Source: Tigriopus japonicus (lineage: Eukaryota; Arthropoda; Copepoda; Harpacticoida; Harpacticidae). From it: a stretch of 64,000 bases of DNA. The notes beneath the pieces are model-generated. The model made no database searches, was not told the origin of the DNA, and was given only the letters and a program-made list of their open reading frames with translations. Positions 20,501-32,253 of this stretch are shown one piece after another. Where the stretch lies: contig CM021320.1 of assembly GCA_010645155.1 (NCBI GenBank), positions 8,915,986 to 8,979,985 of the forward strand, given 5' to 3'. Position 1 is the stretch's first letter; every line of letters begins with the position of its first letter. Both the position numbers and the translations under genes were made by a program.

Positions 20501-23099
20501 AACGTATTTTCAAGTTTTGTTCTTGTGGTTGACTCAGCTCATAAACAGGTTTGTGAACGTCGTCACTCTCGTCTTGCTTTCTTCGGAATCAGAATTCGAG
20601 ACGGCGCGTCGCCTTTTTCCGACCTTCAATATTGCCCGATATGATTTTTCGACCTTCAAGATTGCCCGCGGTTGCTCTTTTTTGGCCTTCATTACTGCCC
20701 TGTTGTCTTTTTTCCTGGCCTTCAATACCGCCCGTGTTGTAAGAGTCAAGTGCTTTTGATCGGCTTTTTTCGCGTTCAATTTCAATTTCAGGCTCGCACA
20801 ACAATGAGCAACGTTGAGTGAAGGCGGAAATCAATTAGCAAGTCACATGAAATACGTCGACTTTTGTTATGTAGTGGGGAGTGAGCCAAACGAACGATAT
20901 TGAAAGACATTGGCGAAAACAAATTAAGACTGGAACTATGTGTGTACATTAGGAACATATTTCTTTGGAAGTTATGTTTATGATAACCAGCTAAAACTCA
21001 ACTCTTGAGTTTTAAGGGAGAGAAGTTTTTACACCCTGACATAAAAGTTTGGTCGTAATTTTTAACCAAAATATTTTCATTACGTAAAAATACATTTGAA
21101 CGATTTTACATCCAATCTATCTCCAAGTAGTATCTCTATCCTTAGCATGACATTTCGGATGCTATCGACCTAATTGGAAAATGTGTGCGGCTCATCGCTT
21201 GTCCGCAGTTTTAAAGTGTCTTTCCTCTGCCTAAAATGTTTTTGAACAAGCGAGACTCTATGAGCTGTTGAATCATGGCAGACAGTAATACAGGGCTGAT
21301 ACTTCTAATTGTCGCCATTTCATCAAAATCACAAAAACTAGTATATCTCAGCCCTAAAACACTCAAATTTTAAAAGTGAAAAACTGACATCCAAGGTTTA
21401 TGGTTTCGAATAGAATTCATTCAGTCTCATTGCTCTCAGCCTCCACCATGACCTTCACGTGGTCATAAAACCACATAGTTGGAGCTTTTATCCTTGCCTC
21501 GTCTATCTTGTTGCCCTTCTCGTTGATGGCACTGATTTGGGAGGTCTTCATGTTGTGAGCTCTTATGTTGGTCCTTTCTTTCAACGCGCCCAAGAAAGAC
21601 GAATCCATTGGACTTCAATCTGGAAAGCTAGGTGGCCATGTATCCTTGGAGGTGAAGTCGTCCTAATGTTCTCCTTGAGCCACAGGAGAGACTTTTTTTG
21701 GATACATCACAAGGTGCATCGTCTTTTTGCCATACCCAGGGAACGGTTACCAGTTGTCTCCTTGGTGATAGGTGTAACCACATCCTAAAATAAAATGCCT
21801 GTGTTGACCCTGAGCCGTGTTTCGGTGATGTGCGGAGGCATGATCTGGTCATCACTGAAGATCACTCCACATACTATCTTTGAATAGGGTGCTTCTTTTC
21901 TCTCTCCTCTAACCTCTTCCTGGTCCTTTGAATGAATCAGATGTACAAGCCAAGCGTGTGGCAATCTCTCTGTTGGTTATTTTGGCCTTTAAATTCACAA
22001 GGGCCATCACAACGGCGCATAACAACAACGTCGTTGCTCCTCATTGAATTCATCCATCTCTAATTGGTGGTATGAGGAATTCATCGTGGATTTGCGACTA
22101 CTGTATGTTTAATAATTGTTTTAAGACTCAGTCAAGATCAAGCATGAATTAAAAAGTCATTTCATCATGGTTGTTTTCACGATTCTGTGCAGCGACAATT
22201 ACAAGTAGCAGCCCTGTATTTCAATTATTGATGGTTAGAGATGTTCCCCAACCGCTCCCTTTTTCCAAAACCGAATAAAATTTGATTCCCGTCATTCACT
22301 ATTCTTTTTTATTCCGGTTTAATGCCAAGCTGAACCGTGCAAGAAGAAAACACCGAACATCAAATTGACAATTGCTATTCCAGGAATAAATTCTCACTTA
22401 TTTGTCTTTAAATTACATCCTAGAAAATCTAGCAATATTCTAGAAGCTTGTTGGGGCATACAAGTAGTTTGATCGTGCCAAAATGTCCACGCATTGCTGT
22501 AATTTTTAGATTCAAAGTATGATAACGACACTACCTTCATGCCAGGGCCTAAGTAGAGAATTGAAGGAAATCAAAAGGAAAAGATTTGGGACGTTGATTT
22601 GTCAGTCTCGGAGACATGAATCAACGTGTTTGGGAATTTCCATACAAACTTGATATAATAATTCATATAAACTTTCCTCAAATCTGGCAAATATTTGTAC
22701 CTGGTGATGTTTGGCAGCCTTACTTTTTACGATCTGCAAATACGTGTACGTATGTATGTGTGTGACTGGAGCGAACCATGGGTCTTAAAGTCATTCAAAC
22801 TTGGGGCATCAATTAGATTATTCTTTCGACGCGACCAACATTTTTGCCCTTATTTTCAGCTCCAATCCGGCGGTTGGTGGTTCCGAGATTGCTCCCAATC
22901 CAATTTAAATGGACTAAACGGCGAAATCATTGATCCCGCATTGGGACAGGCAATGCATTGGGGGGAACTTGGACGCGATCCAAATGCCCCAATCATCAAA
23001 GCGGAAATGAAGATTAGACCGAGCTCATCAAAAATGAAGAGACGACAGTATCATCGTTACTTTTCCTTTGAAGATAATTCCAATTTATTGATCAGTTAA
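17574..23099 (+). CDS. Type II membrane protein with fibrinogen C-terminal domain (FIBCD1-like)
   Basis: Exons 17574-17890, 18521-19120, 19187-19343 and 22860-23099; 437 residues, phases agree. Residues 1-105 are acidic and would be cytosolic (VESEEEETFIEHEVDSDQAD). A single hydrophobic helix follows at about 111-135 (TLILIYTGCALCLAVLVAIF), then a proline-rich stalk and the fibrinogen-like domain. Domain marks are GGGWTVIQRRG, EYWLGLD, the calcium-site-like FSTLDRDRDRN, NCSK/LQSGGWWFRDC and NLNGLNG. Membrane FReD proteins such as FIBCD1 bind acetylated sugars in innate recognition; that role here is inference. Introns are crowded with transposons, and the 3.5 kb third intron holds a palindrome and a dead mariner. 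The stop lies 54 bp from the REV3L stop on the opposite strand. Confidence 0.88.
18001..18335. mobile_element. hAT-type MITE in intron 1 of the FReD gene
   Basis: A perfect 8 bp duplication CCTAACAC (17993-18000, 18336-18343) flanks the element. The ends are TAGTGATGGACC and its near-complement GGTCTATCACTA. Many TTTCGG/CCGAAA motifs near both ends look like subterminal transposase sites. The length is 335 bp. Confidence 0.85.
19353..19538. repeat. 186 bp near-perfect palindrome in intron 3
   Basis: Two arms of about 92 bp meet with almost no spacer near 19445. The outer 50 bp pair perfectly (from GAATACCCCGAGTTTGAGAA inward to TGAAGACGGC). The inner part has small symmetric mismatches. The left arm begins 10 bp after the exon 3 donor (GTAATG at 19344). 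The RNA would form a long hairpin. Confidence 0.9.
19540..20902. mobile_element. Inverted-repeat-bounded segment, possible non-autonomous transposon
   Basis: CAATATCGTTCGTTTGGCTC plus ACTC at 19540-19563 recurs as an exact reverse complement at 20879-20902. The 1.36 kb interior has no transposase. No target duplication is evident. The left end abuts the palindrome at 19353-19538 with one base between. Confidence 0.6.
20610..20745 (+). repeat. Tandem repeat, four diverged units of about 33 bp
   Basis: Units of the form TTTTTC.GACCTTCAA.ATTGCCC followed by variable bases occur four times. The minus-strand reading gives a repeated RAILKV/RAVLKA peptide, but no gene context supports translation. 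Confidence 0.6.
21291..22215 (-). mobile_element. Degenerate mariner with TA duplication and TIRs
   Basis: The ends are CAGGGCTGATACTTCTAATT with GTCGC at the left and the matching complement (GCGACAATTACAAGTAGCAG, CCCTG) at the right, bounded by TA on both sides (21289-21290, 22216-22217). The minus strand retains pieces of a mariner transposase. PCDVSKKSL resembles the second-aspartate block, and NIRAHNMKTSQISAINE to VEAESNETE resembles the C-terminal end. Frameshifts separate them and the element is shorter than full length. Confidence 0.75.
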
Positions 23100-23153
23100 C
23101 AAAAAAAATGATAATCAGTTCAGCGTAAAAAAACAGCAGTCGCGACTCAATGT

Positions 23154-26100
23154 CTAAAATGTTAGTTTTTCCATAAGATTTTGCACGTAGTTGATTTGTT
23201 CCTCGTCGAACTGGCACACTTTCCTCTTGTAGAGCACTGGACAGTCCAGAGATGTGCACACATCGGCGTTCAAATCTGGATAACCCGTGCACGATTGGCA
23301 AAGTCGACGGATATCACTCACGGCCTTATCCCAAACACGAATCTTGTTGGATAACGTCAGGCACGTGGATTGGAGATTTCGAAGGCAATGATCACAAATC
23401 GGTTTCTGACTTAGGGTGTCGCATGAAGCGCAATGGTGAGAGGCAAAATATTGAAGAATCACACCTTGACCTCGAGAAGTTCCAGCTTGAGGTTCGTCGA
23501 CATTTGTCGTTCCCAAACGAGGTCGATACGACTTGGGCAGTTCCAAATACCTAAACCAATAATGTAGAGAGAATTTTACTGGGTGATTCATAATAAATGG
23601 AACAGCAACGGAAAACGAATGTGAGGCTCTCAAATGGTTTCAAGCCCGAGTTTTTGAAGATAAAGTTGGCTGTTCCGTTTCTTTTGAAACACCCGGTTAA
23701 CTGAGACTCAGTGGACAATGACCAATATTGAATTATGTAAAGGAAAAATCCAAAAGACTTCATTGCCAAATTGGCTCGTTGTTAGACTGTTTGGAAACAT
23801 AATTTCAAAACCAAAACGCACCATGCTTGAACATCCACGCCTATCAGAGACAGACATCGATTTAAGGGTGGGGAGATCACTTTAGAGATGTAATACTGAG
23901 CATTAGGTCTCAATGTGGAATCATTGAGAACTTCCTCGGGACTTCTCACCGATTGAATAAGTGGACGACCTGGTTCTCCATAAACAATCACGTAAGGAAC
24001 TCGTTGACCAGATCGTGGAACAGCTCGACGATCGTGCCTCGTTAACCTCCTAAATAAAACCAAAGCTGATTTAATGAGCTAAAATACATTTCCCACGAGT
24101 AATTTCTGACCTGGTTAATTCCAAGGCAGGTACAACAGCTCCGGGTTTATAACCAGACACTCCACGAAACTCTTTGGCAAAGGTGAGATCTTGAAGGGAA
24201 GCTTTATTGCGCATGATCTTTTGGAATTGTCTTTGGACGAAGAGTTTCACTTTGGACACATCTTTGGTCTCAAATAAGATTCGCAACGACTTTTCAAGGA
24301 TCTGCAGTTGAGGCAAAAGTGAGCTTAATTCACATATAAGTTGACAAGCCGCATGTTTTCTGATTGTCAAACAAAGATTAAGAACTTATTTGGAGTTGCG
24401 TCAGTTTGGACTTTCTAACGTCCCTTAAATGTTATTTAAAAATTAACCCATCTATCAATTTTGAGGCCAATCCTAAGTATGCTTGAAGTATACTTCGACC
24501 CCACACAAACATCCGATTGATGGGAAGAAATTACCTTGACCACTGCAGGACATCCATCTCTTCTCACAGTTTCGATTCCTTTGGCATCATAAACGGGCTC
24601 TTTCTGGTCCAATGTTTCATACATGTAACCCACATATCGTTTCTTGGTTTGCAAAATGCATGGGTAGTAGACCTAAATTGTAAACAAAGAAAATCACATC
24701 CTAAACGCACTTGTTTGGAAGACGGAAAATTTCGTCACAACCCTAAAACGGATAGTCCGTTCATCAAAAATATTTGACTACAATCTAGCATTTCAGGCAG
24801 TTCTCAAGAATTTTTGAATATTTCAGGGTGATTTCAATACTTAAATATTTTTAAAATGGCTTGTAAAAGGGGAATTTTGGAACTTTGCTTCCTACCTTTT
24901 CGAACTTCAGCTTGATGGGTTTCGGGTTATCTTGAGTAATTTCTCGTGCAATCTCTTCTCCGATGGCAAAAGCTTCTTCCCGAGTTCTTCCAGGTAACAA
25001 AACAAACACAGAATCCGTGTCACCATAAACCACTTGAGCTTTCCATTTCGGCGATGCCTCGATGTACCGAATACAACGTTCCAAAGTTTCTCTTCCTTTG
25101 CTGACCACCGAATCGGCTACCTAAAACCATTTCGAACCAGTACTCTAAATAAATAGAGCAAACTAAGAGTATCTTTCAATATGCAAACCTCAACACTCGG
25201 CATTCGTCCGGAGAAATTGGCCGAAGTATAACCATAAGTGACATTGGCGATGAGTTTCAAACCGAGTTGTCTGGCATGAAGAACCCTTTGTAAAGTTTTA
25301 TCATCTTTGTGCATCTTCATGGACTTTTTCACCATCAATCTTGTGTCCAGAATCTCTTTCAACATTTGAGGTAACACCCCTTTTCGCAGTGATGGCTTTA
25401 CAAAGGCCACACCTCCAGGCGAGAAATTCAAGTGTCCGTCCAATTTTTCAAGTCTTTGAGGGGAAATCTTCAACTGAGTGCATCCAAACTCAAAAGGCTC
25501 ATCGGAACCCAAGTTTTGGACTCGACCCAAACATGTGGAATAGCAATAATTGTACGCCATGATGATAGATGGATAAAGACTCTGAAAATCCAGCACGAGC
25601 AAGGGATCAGTGTAGAATCTGGACTCGGGCTCCATCACCAAAGGAATGTATTCCGGTGCTTTCATCTTGGCCTTTTGCTAAAAGAAAGAAATCAGTCTCA
25701 TGAATGAACCCTTCCAAACACAAACCAAAACCTTAAGAATAACAACCATGGTATTGGGAGAAACTGGAATGAGATTCTTTCTCTTGGCGAGTCTGAGCAT
25801 CAGGGATTCTACTCGAAATTGAGACCCACGTGAGATGACCTCAAAGAATTGGATACCAAAGAGCCTCGCCAATTCTGAGGTCCTTCCGATGATATCCAAT
25901 TGCTCCATGAGATTTAGATTCCCATGAATCCGAGTCAGATAGTAATCACACACTCTCCATCGGAATAAATGGGTACTATGGTTCCACCATTGGGTCAATG
26001 TGACGTAGTGATGTTTGGGAACACGAGTGTGCAACACGTGGAACATCATGTTCTCGAATGTGTAACTGTAAAAGGCCACTTCTGATCTGAGTAGACGCCA

Positions 26101-29092
26101 TATGTTCAAAACCACTCTTCCAGCGATCCTCAATTCCGAAGTGTGATCCGCTCCGTACCTTATTTTAAACCAAGGATTGTGAATTTTTTTTTGACTTTCA
26201 TTCTAACATTCAGTCAATGGCTTACGGATCTTGTTCTTCGTTCATTTTGCTTTCTTTCTCACGAGAAGGAACCCTTGAGAGCATTGGTGCCAAATTGAGA
26301 TCGCAGGATGAGGCACGTTCAATCACATAGCCCCAAGAGGACATTTGGACTTCATAGCCGCACAAAATATCCGGATCATGGCTCTTAAAAGATGCACTTC
26401 GTTATTCTCATAAACCTGTGTTACTATGCTTACTGCCTTTGTCTTACCTGAACTGCTTCCACAAATCCAAGAATTAAGGCCTTTTCTGACGAGAAATAAC
26501 GAATATTGTCGCGGAAAACACCCGAAGAGGCCAATAACTCTTGCTGCCTGGCCTCAGAATCGGGATCGAGGACGAAAATTTCTAAATGATTTCCAAATTT
26601 AAAGTGAGAAGGATAAATAGTTGGTTCCATTGGTTTACCTTCACATTGTTTGGGTCGTTTGCTTTCTGCGGGAACATCATTGTTGGTTAACATGAAAATA
26701 GCCGTTATAGCGTCATATTCTGGATCAGGCAAGAGCTTTTGCCTCGTGTTCACATGGATCTCCATGGACATAACTGACAAATATTGGTGCTAGAACGTCA
26801 TTTGTCCAACTTTTAACACTTCTAAAAGTTTTAGTTTTGGATAAAATACTGTACCTCTGAAAGTGCTTTGACCTCTCTCAAGTTCTCAAAGCTCATCTTA
26901 AAATTATGAGTATTATTGGGCGAAGGTCCTTCAATGGGGGATCCTGGTGAATCGGGTTTAGCACCTAATCGTTCCCCTAAGGTTGCTTCCGGTGTCATGA
27001 ATTTGTTGCGGAACTGAGATCGCAAAAGTCGTCGCCTTAAATTTTGCGTGTTATCGGAAGACGTCCCTGGAGTTGGCGAAGGTGTTCTGGATCTCGTTTC
27101 AACCTAATGCAATACAATTTTGAACAATGACTGAGATACTTTGATGAGATCATTCATTACTTGACTAGATTCAACAATGTCCGGATCTTCATCTTCTTTG
27201 TCCACGACAGTTTCGTCCCAAGAAATGCGTCGTTTCTTGAAGATTTGTCTTCGTGATATCGGACTAGTTTCATCCTCTTGAACCTTAGTATTCTTAGAAC
27301 TACAAACTCTTCGCTTGTTTTCTTGAACAAGAATAGGAGTTGTCGTAGGACTTCCTGCGTCCAAAACGTCATCTTTAACCTTAGTCAAAGTAAAAGGCGT
27401 ACTCGATTGAACCATTGCAGACATCTTTGGCGATTCTGCTTCAATTTTAGCTTCCCTAAAACACATTTATGGCATTAGCTTTTCGAAAAAAATGACATTT
27501 TCCACTTACGGTTCGGGTGACGATGGCGGGGAACAAGAAACTTCACTTCCCAGAGAATCATCCGAATTACGACGAATTCTAATCACCATTTGACTTTGAC
27601 AAGGTATTGGAGCATCCACATCAAAATCTGGGACCGGCTTCTCTTCTTCATCCTTTAAGACCTCTTTGGAATCATCTGCAATTTTCAATCTTTTCTATTT
27701 TTTTTGAATATTTAATAAATTGATTGGTAAAAAATACCTTGCATTAGCTCTCGTGCTTTGAGCCATAGGTTGACCTCTTTGTACGTTGGAGCCTTTCCAA
27801 CAGGTTCCAAAGTAATCAATTTGCGATCGGATGAAAACAGTTGAGCCAAGTCTTTGTTGGAGGTTAAATCAGCCGATGAAAGTCCCAACTCCTTAAGCCG
27901 TTTCAATTTCAAGTCTTCTAATGAGTCAGTAGCGAGATCCGATTTGAATTCTCGGAGATCTAATTGCCAAGACAGCCGAATCTTTTGTTGTCCCAATTCG
28001 ATCCCTTTTTCGGGCACATCGGCTTTTCTGCTACAAAAGGCTCTTTGATGGCGCTCATGAGGGATGGCAAATTCGTCGCAACTATCGAGAATATCTTTCC
28101 ACGATGGAGCTTTTGTTGATGGAACGTATGTATGGAAGACTGGAGTCGATTTAGGACTTGCCAGAGCCTCAATTTTTCCTTTTGGAGTTTCCTCCAACGT
28201 TTCGTTGGTTTCCATAAAAGTAGGATATTCATAAAAACTCGTGATGGCCGTTTCATCCAAGGCTCTTTTTTGGAACAGGCGTTTTCTGACAGTTGGAGGA
28301 GTGGTAAATATTTGGCTTGATTCGATTACTTCAACGTCTTCTTCGTTATCGGTTGAAGGAAGTTCTTGAATTTGGTTGAGGTTTTGATTCTCGGCCTCGG
28401 ATTGAATTGATTCAGAATCACTCATCATTTCCATTTCGTTCTGTCCTTCTTTAATGTTTTTAGTATTATTTGTAGACTGGGGCTCTTTGATTTTAATACG
28501 TTCCAAAATGATAGAACATCGTCTTAACTTGGAGGGATTTTTGGCAACAACAATTTCGTCTGGAGTTTGAATTTCAGGCGAAGAAATCGGATTGGGAGAT
28601 GTTGGAGAGCTAAACGATAGAAAATAACAAAGCCAATCTTTTAGTACACTATTCAAATATTGTAAATTTACCTGGGATATGAGTCAACTTTCGTTAAAAC
28701 TACGGATAATGGACGACATTTATGGAGCTTCAGAATTTGATCGTCGGGAAAGTTTTCGGATTTTGACTTTTCTGTAATCTCAAGTTCAGACTTGTCTTCT
28801 TTTCTAAGAGGTTCAGAAGATTGAGATAGTTTTTGTTGCGTTTTGGGGATGATCCGTTTGGATGGAGCATGTGAACGGAGCATGGCTTCGGCTTTAATAT
28901 AATCAAAAAATAACCCCAAAAAGAACTTTCCATCGAATCTACCTTACGGAGGAACATACGGGAAATGGATGTAGGAGATGAGGGACATGGAGGGTTTGTG
29001 GAAGGGTTGGATGGGAACTCTAGCTCTGGGGAGAACCTCCCGAGCTTCCAAAGAACATCTCTTAGCAAATGACCTTCGTCATCGGAAGACAT
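23154..29092 (-). CDS. REV3L: DNA polymerase zeta catalytic subunit, N-terminal domain not seen
   Basis: Exons in transcript order: 29092-28948, 28891-28672, 28609-27738, 27675-27510, 27455-27161, 27103-26855, 26789-26448, 26383-26226, 26158-25732 (or 25747), 25677-25189, 25120-24896, 24672-24535, 24301-24111, 24049-23822 and 23550-23154. That is about 1513 residues in fifteen phase-consistent exons. Pol zeta extends primers past DNA lesions. Family B motifs: A at DFQSLYPSII (about 988), B at ANVTYGYTSANFSGRMP, C at YGDTDSVFV (about 1153). Also present are RAFCSRKADVPEK from the REV3-specific middle region, LQTKKRYVGYMYETLDQKEP, and two C-terminal cysteine clusters (CASC/CDHC and CQSC/CTSLDC), the second expected to hold an iron-sulfur cluster and bind POLD2. 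The usual N-terminal domain is absent. The first ATG may be internal, since a plausible acceptor lies just before it. The donor of exon 9 is ambiguous. Confidence 0.93.
23579..23696. mobile_element. Short MITE with TTA duplication in last REV3L intron
   Basis: The ends are CTGGGTGATTCA...GGAACAGC and its imperfect complement GCTGTTCC...TGAAACACCCGG. TTA flanks both sides (23576-23578, 23697-23699). A 3 bp TTA duplication suggests the PIF/Harbinger type. The length is 118 bp. Confidence 0.65.
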
Positions 29093-29379
29093 CCTTTGAA
29101 GAAGACCATATGTCCAGGATCAGCAATCTGAAACAAGAGCCGATTCATACATTCAGTCATCGATTCCGGTATATTCTGAATATATGACATTGAATGTATT
29201 TCGAGTCTTCATTTTAGGTGTAAAATTTCAGCAGTTGAGATGAGAAAACGCGCTCGCATGGACTTGATGCAATATGAAGATGTGAGACATATCTCTCGCT
29301 TTGAAGAATAGAGAACCTCGCGATTTATTCATAACACTTTCTCTAGAGTCTCTCCCGATTCCAAACCTGGAGATTCGAC

Positions 29380-30960
29380 TCAATTCGAGTCCATGAAATA
29401 AGGCACATGCCGTTTTCCTGGTCGAGCAGTTAACACCTCAACGCCCGTGTCTGTTACCACCATGGTTTGCTCGAATTGGGCCGACAGTTTCCCATCTTGA
29501 GTGACGGCAGTCCAATTATCTGGCCAAGTTTGATCTTGCCAAACACCTTGAATTGAAAGTACAAGTCAGTTTGAGGAATGGAAGTATATCAGGGAACGTA
29601 AGTCTTTTTACCTTCAGAGATCATGGGCTCGATGGTGAAGGCATGGCCGGGCTTCATGACGCCCACGGCCTTGTTTTTGGCGTAATGAGGGACATTGGGG
29701 GCGCAATGAAACAGCTTATGAATCCCATGACCGCAATAGCTTCGAACCACGGAGAACCCTTCACTTTGGGCATGCTTTTGGATTACATTTCCCACTTCAC
29801 GATACTTCACACCCGGTTTGACGCACTCAGAGATGGCCTTGAGGATGACAAAATGGCCATGTTATTTGATGGCTCGTATTAGGTCCTTACTCGGCCATAC
29901 CTTTTCTAAACACTCCCAAGTGTTGTTTACCAATTTCTTGGCTTTGTCACTGGGCGTGCCCACGAACAACATTTCGTTCAGATCTCCGTGATAATCTCGA
30001 TGATACACGGTCACATCGATGTTAACAATATCGCCATCCTGAAGGGGTCTTTTGTCGGGAATGCCATGACAAATCACTTCATTCACCGAAGTGCAACAGC
30101 TTTTGGGGAACTGCAAGAAACAAAAATTACCTCAAGTCTGTCTAAAAACTTCAATGCTACAGATGCCGATCCCAATTTTGAAGTCATCCTTGCGTAAATA
30201 CATATTTGTACAATATGTTACCCTTTCATACAAAGTAGTCGATCTAAAGCGCATACTCTTCTAATCAAAGTGGCTGTAATGGACCGCCAAGAATTCAAAA
30301 GTTGGACAATGGATCGCTTTTCGTCAGTTTTACGCACCTGATAATAATTCAGCGGCGAGGGATAACATTCTCGATCAATGGTGGCTTCATGCACGATCCG
30401 ATCGATTTCATCCGTGGTCACGCCCACGTCCACGGCCTTGGCACCCTCATCCAAGACTTCTCGACCCAATTTACAAGCCACCCGCAAACTTTCAATTTCG
30501 TTATCGTCCAATTGACGGATATAAGTGTTGCCCTTAAGCTTTTGCTCCGAGAGCGGGAATCCTTCGGGATGATCGGCGTAATCGGGTCTCGGGATGGTAT
30601 CCGGTACAAGTCGCTTGGGACTTTGCTCAGCCGGACGCAAACGACCCGTGAACATATATCCCGGCCAAGGATTGAACCCGATGCGTTTACTGTTTTGCGA
30701 CGTCTGATCGCCGGCCTTGGCCAGCTTGTGAAGGGCCTTGTGCAACTCCCAGGAGCCTTTGAAGCAAGGCTGAGAACAGAAGAACGAGCCCTACAAACAA
30801 AGAAAAGTCAACCTTGAGAACTGACACGAGAGAAAGAAAAAGTGGTCTTGATTAGTTAGTTTACCTTTATACTGAGTTTAATACACGTGGGACATTGAAG
30901 TTTGGCGGGATTGGCGCAACCCGGCGTTTCGCAAGGGTGTTTCATGGCTTCGACGGACAT
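29380..30960 (-). CDS. METAP1: Methionine aminopeptidase 1
   Basis: Exons in transcript order: 30960-30865, 30790-30338, 30110-29901, 29837-29612 and 29546-29380; 383 residues, close to the vertebrate length. The enzyme removes initiator methionine from nascent proteins. An N-terminal C6H2 zinc-finger region ([25 protein letters not shown]) that associates with ribosomes precedes the pita-bread catalytic domain. Expected metal ligands are all present: D215 (VNIDVTVY), D226 (HGDLNE), H290 ([10 protein letters not shown]), E323 (FTIEPM) and E354 (QFEQTM). The start at 30960 matches family length; an in-frame ATG at 31050 is possible but would add an unconserved leader. The gene is in tandem with REV3L, 287 bp before its first seen exon. 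Confidence 0.96.
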
Positions 30961-31367
30961 GGTGGGCGTGGAGAAGAGCCTGTGTGGGTAGGAACAATGG
31001 CTATAATGGCGAGATTGGGCGGATTTAGTCGATTCACACGGGATTTCCACTACGATTTCAGTTCCACACGCTCAGCTGATGAGAAAAAAGTAAACAAATG
31101 AAACTTTAGGGTGACGAAGATTTTTGCCCTTTCGTTTCATGAAGCCGTTTTTCAAATATCTTTTGAGCGCATAATTCCTTTCACTATGCCTTAAACTCGC
31201 CTTAGTTTTGATGAAATAAGCTTATTAGATTGAAATTACCTTAAAATTTTCTTGAATTTGACGGTTGAATGATATTAAGATTGATGCAATGTGCATGGAT
31301 GTCACCCTAACCTTATTATTAGACCCAGAGGAACGTACACACACGTGCGGCGGTTTGGCCTTCACTT
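30961..31367. other. METAP1 upstream flank; nothing further recognised
   Basis: This is the likely promoter side of METAP1. No gene or repeat is recognised before the foldback element begins. Confidence 0.35.
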
Positions 31368-32253
31368 GTCAATTGGTATGGACATTAATCCACACGTACT
31401 TTCCTCTTGGAAGGGTGACCATAATTTGCGTATCAAAATTGTGTTTAATGTGACTCACGTTAGTCACACTCATTTCTCGCGAAACAACAAAATGTTTCTG
31501 ATTTCCATATGAGATTGCTTCTGAGTGACCTCTTGGAGGATCTTGAGCATGGATAGAACTACAGACAGTTCAAAAAGTGGCAATAAGCCAAAAGAGCGTA
31601 AGTTAAATAATATATGATTTCATTCATGACACGTTCTTGTATGGTCAGTTAACAGATAACGGGATTTTGGTATTCAAAATATTTAAAAAAACAGGAAAAG
31701 GTCACCTTATGTAGCATGGACAGCCAAGCAGGAAGTTAAGGGAGGATGTTAGGTTTAAAAAGCTTCACTGTTACAGGTTGACAAATTAGATTAGAAATCT
31801 CAAAAGTTCTCGTAGAAATGGAGTGAAAACAATACAAAATGTAAAGGTACTTAGAATGGTTCCAAGAATCATGATTTTAATGCCAGCAAAAATGAAGAGA
31901 AGCCAATGCAGGATCAACCGTATTTAGTTTCCCATTCCTTACTTCCTAAAATTTATACAGTCAGCCTGTAACAGTTAAACTTTTCAAACCCAACACCTTA
32001 ACTTTAGCTCCATGTTTGGCTGTCCATACTACTTCAGGTGTCCCTTTCTTAAAATAGACGACGTACGTGTGCTAGAGTGAAAGGACGACCTTTCCTCTAG
32101 GTCTGTTCAAGTAAAAGATAACTGTCACATTTTGTTTTTGTTTCGCTCGAATTGAGTGTGACTAGTGGGTCAGATTGAATACAATTTTGATATGCAAATT
32201 ATGGCTACCCTTCCGAGAGGAAAGTGCGTGTGGATTAATGTCCATAGTCAATT
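31368..32253. mobile_element. Foldback element about 0.9 kb
   Basis: Long imperfect inverted arms face each other. TATGGACATTAATCCACACG..CTTTCCTC at about 31377-31404 pairs with the complement near 32216-32245. GAAGGGT.ACCATAATTTGC pairs with the complement near 32198. CATGGACAGCCAA...CTGTTACAGG.TG at 31717-31781 pairs with the complement near 31963-32030. There is no coding sequence. Confidence 0.75.

Noticed and set aside
30961..31050. METAP1 start extended upstream to ATG 31050
   Set aside because: It would add 30 unconserved residues; the 30960 start gives the family's length and N-terminus.
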